DNA of 20,369 nt from DASUKL01 sp036278755 (GTDB taxonomy: Bacteria; Chloroflexota; Limnocylindria; Limnocylindrales; CSP1-4), in the NCBI GenBank assembly GCA_036278755.1, contig DASUKL010000006.1, positions 1-20,369 on the forward strand, in the 5' to 3' direction. Each line of letters opens with the position of its first letter. Positions within the stretch are counted from its first letter, which is position 1. The position numbers and the translations under genes are program-made. Shown piece by piece: positions 14,473 to 20,369 of this stretch. The notes under the pieces were generated by a model, which was given only the letters and a program-made list of their open reading frames with translations, did not search any database and was not told the DNA's origin.

Positions 14473-15993
14473 GCCGCCCCAGACGGCCGGCAGGCTCTCC
14501 AGGAGCTCCCGCGCCCGATCGAGCCGCTCCAGGGTCCGCCCGTAGCCCAGGGCCACGAGGGTCTCGAAGAGGGGCGGCGTGGCCGTGCGACCGGTCGCCG
14601 CGACGCGGATGGCCATGAACAGGTCACCGGCCTTCCAGCCGTGCTCGGCGGCCAGATCGCGGAGGGCCGGCTCGAGGCCCTCCGTATCGAAGCTGACCTC
14701 GCCCAGGGCGGCGATGGCCTGCCGGGCCGCGCGCAAGCCGGCCAGCGTCGTCCCCCGGTCCCAGTGGCGGGGCACGAGCGTCGCCGGCTCGACGGCCAGC
14801 TCGCGGATGAAGAGGAAGTCGACGAGATCGCCGATGGCGGCCAGGGTCGGCAGCCGTTCCTGGACCAGGTGCACGAGGGGGATGAGGTCGGCTTCGGTCG
14901 GCTCGACGACCTCCAGGCCCAGAGACGCCTTGGCCGCCAGGTCGGCCTCCAGGAACGGCAGCAGGCGGCGGGCCAGGTCGTCGGGGGCCAGGCGGCGGAT
15001 CCATTGCCCGTCGAGCCAGTCGAGGCGCTCGCGATCGAAGATGGCGCCGGCCTGATGGACCCGCTCCAGCTCGAAAGCGGCGGTCAGCTCGTCGAGGGTG
15101 AAGAGCTCGTCCGTGCCGCCACTAGACCAGCCCAGGAGGGCGAGGTGGTTGACGATGGCCTCCGGCACGTAGCCCTGGGCCAGGTAGTCGGAGACCGCGG
15201 TCTGCGTCTTGCGCTTGCTCATCTTCGTCCGGTCGGGATTGAGGATGAGGGGCAGGTGGGCGAAGGTCGGCACGGGGGCGCCCAGGGCCCGGAAGAGGAG
15301 GATGTGCTTGGGGGTGTTGGAGAGGTGATCCTCGCCCCGGATGATGTGGCTCATGGCCATCTCGGCGTCGTCGACGCAGACGCTGAAGTGGTAGAGGGGG
15401 CTGCCGTCGCGGCGGACGATCACGAGGTCGCCGCCCAGGGCGGAGGTGGCGATCTCGACCCGGCCCCGGACGAGGTCGTCGAAGGCGATGGTCTCGTCGG
15501 GCGGGATGCGGAAGCGGATGGCCGGGCGGCGGCCCTCGGCCTCCAGGCTCCGGCGCTCGGCGGCGCTCAGGTGGGCACACCGCCCGAGGTAGTGGGGCGG
15601 CTCCCGGGCCGCTTCCTGGGCCGCCCGATCGGCCGCCAGCTCCTCCGGGCTGCAGTAGCAGGGGTAGGCGAGGTCCGCGGCCAGGAGCCGCGCGGAGGCC
15701 GCGGCGTACAGCGACAGGCGCTCCATCTGGCGGTAGGGTCCGTACGGTCCCCGGGCCGGCAGGCCGGCCACCTCCGGCCCCTCGTCCCAGTCGAGGCCCA
15801 GGCGGTGGAGGCCGTCGAGGATGTCGCGTTCGTAGGCCAGGCTGTTGCGGGCCACGTCGGTGTCCTCCAGGCGGAGCACGAACGTGCCCCCCTGGCGCCG
15901 GGCGAAGAGGTAGTTGAAGAGCGCGGTGCGGGCCGTGCCGATGTGGAGCGGGCCGGTGGGGCTAGGGGCGATGCGGCAGCGAACGGTCACCAT
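14470..15993 (-). CDS. gltX: Glutamyl-tRNA synthetase
   Basis: Class I aminoacyl-tRNA synthetase that charges tRNA-Glu in the cytoplasm; 507 residues, normal length. The Rossmann fold opens with RCRIAPSPTGPLHIGTART, where HIGT (17-20) is the HIGH motif. KMSKR (257-261) is the KMSKS motif. Cys112, Cys114 and Cys139 (PCYC...YLGRC) fit the GluRS zinc-binding region. VDDAEMAMSHIIRGEDHLSNTPKH is the conserved glutamate/ATP-site segment, and the helical C-terminal third is the anticodon-binding domain. The ATG at 15993 is chosen; GAGG lies about nine bases upstream and overlaps the preceding stop. The gene follows the J-domain gene by 10 bases. Whether it also charges tRNA-Gln, as non-discriminating GluRS does, cannot be decided from this window. 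Confidence 0.97.
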   Translation of the reverse strand: MVTVRCRIAPSPTGPLHIGTARTALFNYLFARRQGGTFVLRLEDTDVARNSLAYERDILDGLHRLGLDWDEGPEVAGLPARGPYGPYRQMERLSLYAAASARLLAADLAYPCYCSPEELAADRAAQEAAREPPHYLGRCAHLSAAERRSLEAEGRRPAIRFRIPPDETIAFDDLVRGRVEIATSALGGDLVIVRRDGSPLYHFSVCVDDAEMAMSHIIRGEDHLSNTPKHILLFRALGAPVPTFAHLPLILNPDRTKMSKRKTQTAVSDYLAQGYVPEAIVNHLALLGWSSGGTDELFTLDELTAAFELERVHQAGAIFDRERLDWLDGQWIRRLAPDDLARRLLPFLEADLAAKASLGLEVVEPTEADLIPLVHLVQERLPTLAAIGDLVDFLFIRELAVEPATLVPRHWDRGTTLAGLRAARQAIAALGEVSFDTEGLEPALRDLAAEHGWKAGDLFMAIRVAATGRTATPPLFETLVALGYGRTLERLDRARELLESLPAVWGG

Positions 15994-16003
15994 CGCGATC
16001 GCC

Positions 16004-17638
16004 TCAGTTGCTGGGCCACAGGCTGGCGCGGGGGCGCCCCAGCCAGGGGCGGCGGACGGGTCGATCGCGCCATACGACCAGGCCGGCCACGAGGTAGGCC
16101 AGCACCAGCACGGCGACCACCACCAGGGCCGTGGCCGAGGGAGCGCCCTGCGCCGGACCGACCCCCGGGCCGGCGCCACCACCGGCTCCGGCCCCGAACG
16201 AGGCGGGGCCGACGACGCCGGCCAGCAGGTCCGCCAGGGCGGAGACGGCCGCGACGACGAGGCCCGCGACGAGCATCCCCACCCCCGCCCCGGCGGCCAG
16301 GTAGGCCGCCCGCGGGAAGGCCACGAGGGCCACGGCCAGGAGGACGAGCAGGACCGCCTGGGCCGGCGGGACGAGCGACGGGCAGGCGACGGAGGCGTCG
16401 GCACAGCCGCTCACGGCCCCACCGCCGAAGGCCACCAGGAGGGCCAGCGGCACCCAGGCCAGACCGGCCAGGAGGAGCCGCTGCGGAAGGGCGGGCCAGG
16501 GTGTGCGCGACGGTCCGGCGAAGCCCCGCGGCCGCGACGAGGGGCGCCCGATGGTCGTGCCCTGGGCGAAAGGGGCCCTCCAGGCCGGGGTCGGACGCTG
16601 CGCCGCCGGCGCCCCGGAAGGAGCCGAAGAGGGGGAAGCTGAGAACGGACCCTGGGCCGACGCTGACGCCGGAGCCGATGCTGACGCCTGGGCCGACGCT
16701 GACGCCTGGGCCGACCCTGGGCGCCGGGCCGAAGACGATGCTCGAGCGGATGCCGAGGACGGCCTGCGGGCCGAGGACGGCCTCTGGGCCGATGCCGCGC
16801 CCGCCGACCCTGACCGCTGGTTCGACGCCGAGCGCTGATCCGGGGCCGGGCGGGCGGTCGCACCCATGGCGGGGTCCGTTCCGTCGGGTCGGGGCCTCCG
16901 TCGGGGGTGAGCGCCCGGGTCGGGCGTCGTCCAGCGGGTGGCGTACGGCTCGGCCGCCCCACGGGCCAGGTCGGAGGTCGACCGACGGAAGTGGGCCCTC
17001 GCGGCCGATGACCAGGCCGCCCCCGAGGAGCGGTTGAAGACCTCGAAGTCGGCCTTCGCTTCCGGGACGTCGTCGGGCCGCCCGGAGCTGCCGGCGGCGG
17101 GTCGCTGACGGCCGGGTTGTCGCCGGCCCGCTCCAGGCGGAGCGTCCTGCTCCCACCAAGGGACGCCCTGGGCCGACCAGGTGTACGCGTCGGCGTAGGG
17201 GTCGGTCCGGGCGTCCGGGGCCCGCCGGCCCGTGTCCTGACCCGCACCTGGGCCGGCGCCCCGGTCCGTCGCCTGCCTGGACCCGCCATCCGCCTGGCCA
17301 CCGGCCTGCCGGCCCGGCGCTCGTGCCGCGCGCGGCCGGTCCCTGGCTGCCGCCGGCTCGCCGCGCTGGGCCGTGCGCGAGGCGGGGCGCTGACCGGCCC
17401 GCTGGCCGGCGCGGACCGGCCCGGGTGCGTGGTGGAGGTCCCACTCCTTCCGCCGCAGCGGATCGGCCAGGACCTGGTAGGCATCCTGGACGGCCACGAA
17501 CCGCTCGGCGTCCCCCCCGCCGGCGTCAGGATGGAAGCGCTTGGCCAGACGGCGATGGGCGTCCTTGATCTCGGCCAGCGTGGCATCGGCGCGCACGCCC
17601 AGCACGCGATAGGGGTCGACGGGGCGAGGGATGGCCAT
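16004..17638 (-). CDS. J-domain (DnaJ-like) protein with disordered linker and C-terminal membrane domain
   Basis: Protein of 544 residues. An N-terminal J domain (about 7-70: DPYRVLGV, AHRRLAKRFHPDAGGGD, FVAVQDAYQVLADPLRRKEWD) has the HPD motif at 36-38, needed to stimulate an Hsp70 ATPase. There is no G/F-zinc finger-CTD region, so it is not DnaJ itself. A very long Arg/Gly/Ala/Ser/Pro linker (75-380) includes Ser-Ala hexapeptide repeats (about 300-330). The last 160 residues hold four predicted helices (about 386-405, 424-443, 445-471, 502-523). This would recruit DnaK to the membrane with the J domain on the cytoplasmic side (inference). The ATG at 17638 has TGAGGG seven bases upstream. 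It lies nine bases after the asparaginase stop and ten before gltX. Confidence 0.88.
   Translation of the reverse strand: MAIPRPVDPYRVLGVRADATLAEIKDAHRRLAKRFHPDAGGGDAERFVAVQDAYQVLADPLRRKEWDLHHAPGPVRAGQRAGQRPASRTAQRGEPAAARDRPRAARAPGRQAGGQADGGSRQATDRGAGPGAGQDTGRRAPDARTDPYADAYTWSAQGVPWWEQDAPPGAGRRQPGRQRPAAGSSGRPDDVPEAKADFEVFNRSSGAAWSSAARAHFRRSTSDLARGAAEPYATRWTTPDPGAHPRRRPRPDGTDPAMGATARPAPDQRSASNQRSGSAGAASAQRPSSARRPSSASARASSSARRPGSAQASASAQASASAPASASAQGPFSASPSSAPSGAPAAQRPTPAWRAPFAQGTTIGRPSSRPRGFAGPSRTPWPALPQRLLLAGLAWVPLALLVAFGGGAVSGCADASVACPSLVPPAQAVLLVLLAVALVAFPRAAYLAAGAGVGMLVAGLVVAAVSALADLLAGVVGPASFGAGAGGGAGPGVGPAQGAPSATALVVVAVLVLAYLVAGLVVWRDRPVRRPWLGRPRASLWPSN
16653..16724. repeat. Four-copy 18-bp tandem repeat inside the J-protein linker
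   Basis: Units begin at 16653, 16671, 16689 and 16707 (plus-strand consensus TGGGCCGACGCTGACGCC). Copies 1 and 3 are identical, copy 2 differs at three positions and copy 4 is decayed at its end. Read on the minus strand they give Ala/Ser/Gln hexapeptides (ASAQAS). Confidence 0.8.
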
Positions 17639-17647
17639 CGGTGACCC

Positions 17648-18814
17648 TCAGGCCAGCTCGGAGATGGGGGCCAGCTCGAAGGCGGCGACGGCTTCGCCCA
17701 CCACGGTGCCACGGGGATCGACGGCTAGCGGCCGATGGAAGCCCCGCAGCTGCTGCAGGGCGCGCTCGTCGAGGGCCCCGAGCTGGCGCACCGCTTCCAC
17801 CGTGGCTGCGCGGCCAGCCCGCACCTCGTTGCCGTCGTCGATGGTGATGGCCAAACCCGCCGGGCCGCGATCCGGACCCCGCGCCCCGGCCAGCAGGCCG
17901 ACGCCGCGCAAGCCTTCCGCACCGCCTTTGGAGACGATGCGACCGGCACCCACGTGCATGAGGGCCGTGTCGAGCCGATCCCGCGTCCCGGCCACCAACT
18001 CCGGCGCCGCCAGCATGGCATCGCGGATGCGGGTCATGGCCGGCGCCAGCGCGGAGCGGGCCGGGTCGGACGCCACCCCAGCCGGGTCGGCCAGGTAGGC
18101 GTAGGCCTGGGCGACGGCCACCAGGGGGAAGGCGAAGGTCTCGACCCCGCAGGCATCGGTGGCCCGTACGAGCTGCTGAGGACGGACCCCGAAGACGCGC
18201 GCCACGGCCGCCCGGACCAGCGTCTGGCTGGGATGCTCCGGCAGCCAGTACTCATCCAGCGGCCAGCCGGCGTGGCGGCTCAGCAGGATGCTCGCCGCGT
18301 GGAAGCCGGAGCATTGATGCCGGATGGGCCCCGGCTGCTCCCCGTCGCGAGCCAGGCGGACGGCGGTCAGCGCGTCGAGCGGCGCCCCGGTCGTGCCACA
18401 GCCCAGGAGGTCCTGGCTGAGCCGAGCGCGACGGAAGATCGACTGCAGGGTGCGCACATGGAGGTCCTCGCCCGAGTGCGAGGCGGCCAGGATGGCTAGC
18501 TCCGGCGGGGTGAGGTGGAAGGCCTCCGCCGCGCCCGACTCGACGACGGCCAGGGCGCCGAACGGTTTGACCGCGCTGCGCAGGGTGACGACGAGCTCGG
18601 GGTCGCCCAGGGCACGCTCCACGGCCAGGTCGGGGCCCACCTGGACGACCGCCCCTCGATGCCGGCTTTCGACGATCCCCCCGCGCCGCATCTCGACGAG
18701 GACGGGGTCGGCCGCGTTGCGGGGCCAGCGGGGCAGGAGGCCATTGGTCCGCGGCGCCGGGGGCCGTGCTCGGACGGTGCGTCGCGACGGTGAGGGGACG
18801 GTGGGTGTGGGCAC
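17648..18814 (-). CDS. L-asparaginase II family protein (Rhizobium ReAV type) with an altered zinc-ligand position
   Basis: Family PF06089 hydrolase of 388 residues, expected to convert L-asparagine to aspartate and ammonia. Residues align by spacing with those known in R. etli ReAV: Ser80 and Lys83 (RSAVK, ReAV Ser48/Lys51), Ser112 (Ser80), Cys168 (Cys135), Cys222 (Cys189) and Lys296 in SKGGAEG (Lys263). The position of zinc ligand Lys138 is Phe171 here (HQCSGFHAAS instead of CSGKH), so metal binding may be changed or lost. The GTG at 18814 is the only usable start before the conserved opening PVLVEMRRGGIVESRHRG. It has no Shine-Dalgarno sequence but lies six bases after a -10-like TACCAT, fitting a leaderless mRNA. 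It is the first gene of the minus-strand operon. Confidence 0.92.
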   Translation of the reverse strand: MPTPTVPSPSRRTVRARPPAPRTNGLLPRWPRNAADPVLVEMRRGGIVESRHRGAVVQVGPDLAVERALGDPELVVTLRSAVKPFGALAVVESGAAEAFHLTPPELAILAASHSGEDLHVRTLQSIFRRARLSQDLLGCGTTGAPLDALTAVRLARDGEQPGPIRHQCSGFHAASILLSRHAGWPLDEYWLPEHPSQTLVRAAVARVFGVRPQQLVRATDACGVETFAFPLVAVAQAYAYLADPAGVASDPARSALAPAMTRIRDAMLAAPELVAGTRDRLDTALMHVGAGRIVSKGGAEGLRGVGLLAGARGPDRGPAGLAITIDDGNEVRAGRAATVEAVRQLGALDERALQQLRGFHRPLAVDPRGTVVGEAVAAFELAPISELA

Positions 18815-18820
18815 AGGTCG

Positions 18821-18826
18821 ATGGTA
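18821..18826 (-). promoter_or_regulatory. Putative -10 element TACCAT of a leaderless promoter for the asparaginase operon
   Basis: On the minus strand CTACCAT is followed by six bases and then the GTG start at 18814. No ribosome binding site intervenes. The geometry equals that of the Pit leader and resembles that of the response regulator. It lies 33 bases from the divergent upp -10 candidate. Confidence 0.5.
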
Positions 18827-18859
18827 GCGCGAGGCCCGCCATCGCTCCGGCCCGACGAC

Positions 18860-18865
18860 TACAAT
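18860..18865 (+). promoter_or_regulatory. Putative -10 element TACAAT of the upp promoter
   Basis: TACAAT is close to the bacterial TATAAT consensus and stands out in very GC-rich DNA. It would start transcription near 18872, leaving a leader of about 20 bases with the ribosome binding site CGAGGAG (18878-18884). CGCCAT lies 17 bases upstream of it. Confidence 0.55.
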
Positions 18866-18891
18866 CCGGCCACGTTTCGAGGAGTGCCGCC

Positions 18892-19560
18892 GTGTCGATG
18901 ATCGCCTCCGCGCCGGACCTGTCGAAGGCCGACCTCCACGTCTCTCGCCATCCGGCCATCCTCCACAAGCTGGCCCTCCTGCGCGACGACAGCACGGAAC
19001 CCAAGAAGTTCCGCGAGCTCGTCCGGGAGATCAGCTGGCTGGTGGGCTACGAGGCCCTGGCCGACGCCCGCGTGGAGCCGGTCCGGGTGCGGACCCCCAT
19101 CGAGGAGACGGACGGGGCGCGCCTGGCCGACCGGATCGGGCTCATCCCCATCCTCCGGGCCGGCTTGGGCATGGTCGACGCCATGCTCGAGCTGATGCCC
19201 ACGGCCGAGGTCTGGCACCTGGGCCTCTTCCGCGACGAGCGCACCCTGCGGCCGGTGGAGTACTACAACAAGCTGCCCGACACCGCGACGGTCGACCTCT
19301 GCCTGATCCTCGACCCCATGCTGGCCACGGGCGGCTCGGCTACGGCGGCCATCGAGGTGCTGAAGCAGTGGGGCGCCCGGCGCATCAAGCTCATCAACCT
19401 CATCGCCGCGCCGGAGGGGGTGCAGGCCGTCTCTTCGGCCCACCCTGACGTGCCCATCCACTGCGCCGCCTTGGACCGCCAGCTCAACGAGAAGGGCTAC
19501 ATCATGCCTGGCCTGGGGGATGCCGGCGACCGCCAGTTCGGCACCGGGCGCAGCGAATAG
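18892..19560 (+). CDS. upp: Uracil phosphoribosyltransferase
   Basis: Pyrimidine-salvage enzyme that joins uracil and PRPP to make UMP. The protein has 222 residues, slightly longer than the usual 208-210 at the N-terminus. The PRPP loop is LILDPMLATGGSA (138-150), the uracil-binding segment is YIMPGLGDAGDRQFGT (203-218), and IPILRAGLGMVDAM is the conserved dimer/PRPP region. The GTG at 18892 is chosen because GAGGAG ends seven bases upstream; the ATG at 18898, two codons in, is an alternative with poorer spacing. It is divergent from the asparaginase gene across a short region with back-to-back promoters. The GNAT gene follows after 43 bases, probably in the same transcript. Confidence 0.96.
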   Translation: MSMIASAPDLSKADLHVSRHPAILHKLALLRDDSTEPKKFRELVREISWLVGYEALADARVEPVRVRTPIEETDGARLADRIGLIPILRAGLGMVDAMLELMPTAEVWHLGLFRDERTLRPVEYYNKLPDTATVDLCLILDPMLATGGSATAAIEVLKQWGARRIKLINLIAAPEGVQAVSSAHPDVPIHCAALDRQLNEKGYIMPGLGDAGDRQFGTGRSE

Positions 19561-19603
19561 CCCTCGCCATAGGTGACGGGCCTCTCGGTGATCCACGTCT
19601 AGC

Positions 19604-20155
19604 ATGTCCTTCCGGATCAGAGCTGCGGCCGACGATGACCTACCCGCCATCACCCGCATCGGTGGCCACTACGTCGTCCATAGCGTGGCCAACTTCGACC
19701 TCCAGCCCCCGCCCCAGACGGCCTGGGCCCACAAGCTGGCCGAGATCGTCGCGGACGGGCTGCCCTTCCTGGTGGCCGAGGCCGAGGGCGCCGTGGTCGG
19801 CTACAGCTACGCCTCGCCCTGGCGGGTCCGACCCGGCTACCGCTACACGGTGGAGGATTCCGTGTACATCGCGCCAGAGGCCCTGCGCCAGGGCCTCGGG
19901 CGGCAGTTGCTCGGCGCGCTCATCGAGGCCTGCGAGTCGATCGGCAAGCGCCAGATGGTGGCCGTCATCGTGGTCGAAGGCGGGGAGGCCTCGGTGGCCC
20001 TCCATCGGGCCTTCGGCTTCCGGGAGGTGGGTGTGCTGGAGGCGGTCGGCTTCAAGGAGGAGCGCTGGCTGGATACGGTCCTGATGCAGCGGGCGCTGGG
20101 GGACGGAGCGGCTACCCCGGTCGGGCCGGCCGCGCCCGTCGAGGTCAGCGAGTGA
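19604..20155 (+). CDS. GNAT acetyltransferase, phosphinothricin acetyltransferase (Pat)-like
   Basis: Acetyl-CoA-dependent N-acetyltransferase of 183 residues. It opens with the family pattern FRIRAAADDDLPAITRI and has the acetyl-CoA pyrophosphate loop RQGLGRQLL (95-103). The C-terminal signature ALHRAFGFREVGVLEAVGFKEERWLDTVLMQRAL is characteristic of Pat/Bar/YncA-type enzymes, with SVYIAP before motif A. Relatives acetylate phosphinothricin, methionine sulfoximine or similar amino acids; the natural substrate here is unknown. The ATG at 19604 has no strong ribosome binding site. It follows upp by 43 bases and overlaps the convergent DUF2277 gene by 11 bases at its 3' end. Confidence 0.92.
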   Translation: MSFRIRAAADDDLPAITRIGGHYVVHSVANFDLQPPPQTAWAHKLAEIVADGLPFLVAEAEGAVVGYSYASPWRVRPGYRYTVEDSVYIAPEALRQGLGRQLLGALIEACESIGKRQMVAVIVVEGGEASVALHRAFGFREVGVLEAVGFKEERWLDTVLMQRALGDGAATPVGPAAPVEVSE

Positions 20156-20342
20156 CGAGCGAGTCGAGGAGCCGGCGGCTGCTGGCGGCGACCTCGTCCA
20201 CCGCCCGGTCGAAGACCACGGCATTGCGGGCCGCGGGGGCCCGGTAGCCGCTCACCTTCCGCACGAACTGGAGGGCGGCGGCGCGGATCTCCTCGTCGCT
20301 GGCGGGCTGAGGCCCGCGAAGGGTCTTGATGCTGCGGCACAT
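20145..20342 (-). CDS. DUF2277 family small protein
   Basis: Small protein of 65 residues. It begins MCRSIKTLRG and continues with PASDEEIRAAALQFVRKVSGYRAP and FDRAVDEVAASSRRLLDSL, the full-length DUF2277 pattern (usually MCRNIKTL...). The conserved opening Met-Cys-Arg fixes the ATG at 20342. No Shine-Dalgarno sequence is visible in the 27 bases available upstream. The family has no established function; its helical, charged sequence and FVRK-SG motif are typical. Its last 11 bases overlap the 3' end of the convergent GNAT gene. The promoter lies beyond the window. Confidence 0.92.
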   Translation of the reverse strand: MCRSIKTLRGPQPASDEEIRAAALQFVRKVSGYRAPAARNAVVFDRAVDEVAASSRRLLDSLVTR

Positions 20343-20369
20343 GCGGGCAGTGTGCCACGAGCCGTCAGG

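Noticed and set aside
16503..16838. Acidic repetitive plus-strand frame (Ala-Asp-Ala-Trp repeats)
   Set aside because: It is the antisense reading of the Ser/Ala/Gln tandem repeats in the J-protein linker and has no independent support.
14641..17037. A 798-codon open frame on the plus strand
   Set aside because: It is antisense to gltX and the J-domain gene, both of which have clear motifs, and its translation is repetitive without any recognisable fold.
19600..19605. TAGCAT hexamer as a promoter for the GNAT gene
   Set aside because: It overlaps the GNAT start codon itself, so transcription from it would begin after the ATG. Read-through from upp is the simpler reading.

Overview
The window is very GC-rich and gene-dense, with short gaps and many overlapping starts and stops. 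Gene content (two DrrAB/ABC-2 exporters around an OmpR-type two-component system, polyphosphate kinase with a CYTH-CHAD protein, SixA, a DUF47/PhoU-like protein with a Pit transporter, a J-domain protein with a membrane-bound C-terminus, a type II L-asparaginase, DUF2277) suggests a Chloroflexota genome, perhaps of the Limnocylindria/Ellin6529 kind. That assignment is inference. I see no rRNA, tRNA, CRISPR array, insertion sequence or phage gene, so this looks like ordinary chromosome.

Region 1 (1-6370), envelope/export. On the minus strand an ABC ATPase (487-1440) overlaps the start of its permease (1-490, cut by the window edge). A divergent plus-strand set follows: a glycine/tryptophan-rich membrane protein (1651-2217), an OmpR-type response regulator (2228-2968) and a histidine kinase (2961-4247) with almost no extracytoplasmic loop. 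A second minus-strand exporter pair, ATPase 5393-6370 and permease 4264-5388, closes the region. A kinase of intramembrane-sensing shape between two exporters suggests an envelope-stress or drug-efflux circuit.

Region 2 (6371-14042), phosphate and polyphosphate. Plus-strand ppk, CYTH-CHAD and sixA-like genes form a tight run. After a 486-base gap come a DUF47 (PhoU-like) gene and, beyond a minus-strand six-helix membrane protein, a Pit phosphate permease. Together they cover phosphate uptake, its probable regulation, polyphosphate synthesis and a polyphosphate-binding protein.

Region 3 (14046-18814, minus strand), a likely operon: L-asparaginase II, J-domain membrane protein, glutamyl-tRNA synthetase and a SnoaL-like protein, with gaps of 9, 10 and 25 bases. 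Region 4 (18892-20342): upp, a Pat-like GNAT acetyltransferase and a convergent DUF2277 gene.

The most interesting signal is regulatory. Several genes are preceded by a -10-like hexamer TA(C/G)NNT. At three places it lies 6-7 bases before a GTG codon without a Shine-Dalgarno sequence, which fits leaderless mRNAs. One of these GTGs opens a 14-codon frame whose TGA overlaps the ATG of the Pit gene (TGATG), a candidate leader peptide coupled to phosphate-transporter translation. Also notable are a family-typical zinc-ligand lysine replaced by phenylalanine in the asparaginase, paired inverted repeats upstream of the two-component operon, a six-copy heptamer repeat, and 18-base tandem repeats at three separate loci.
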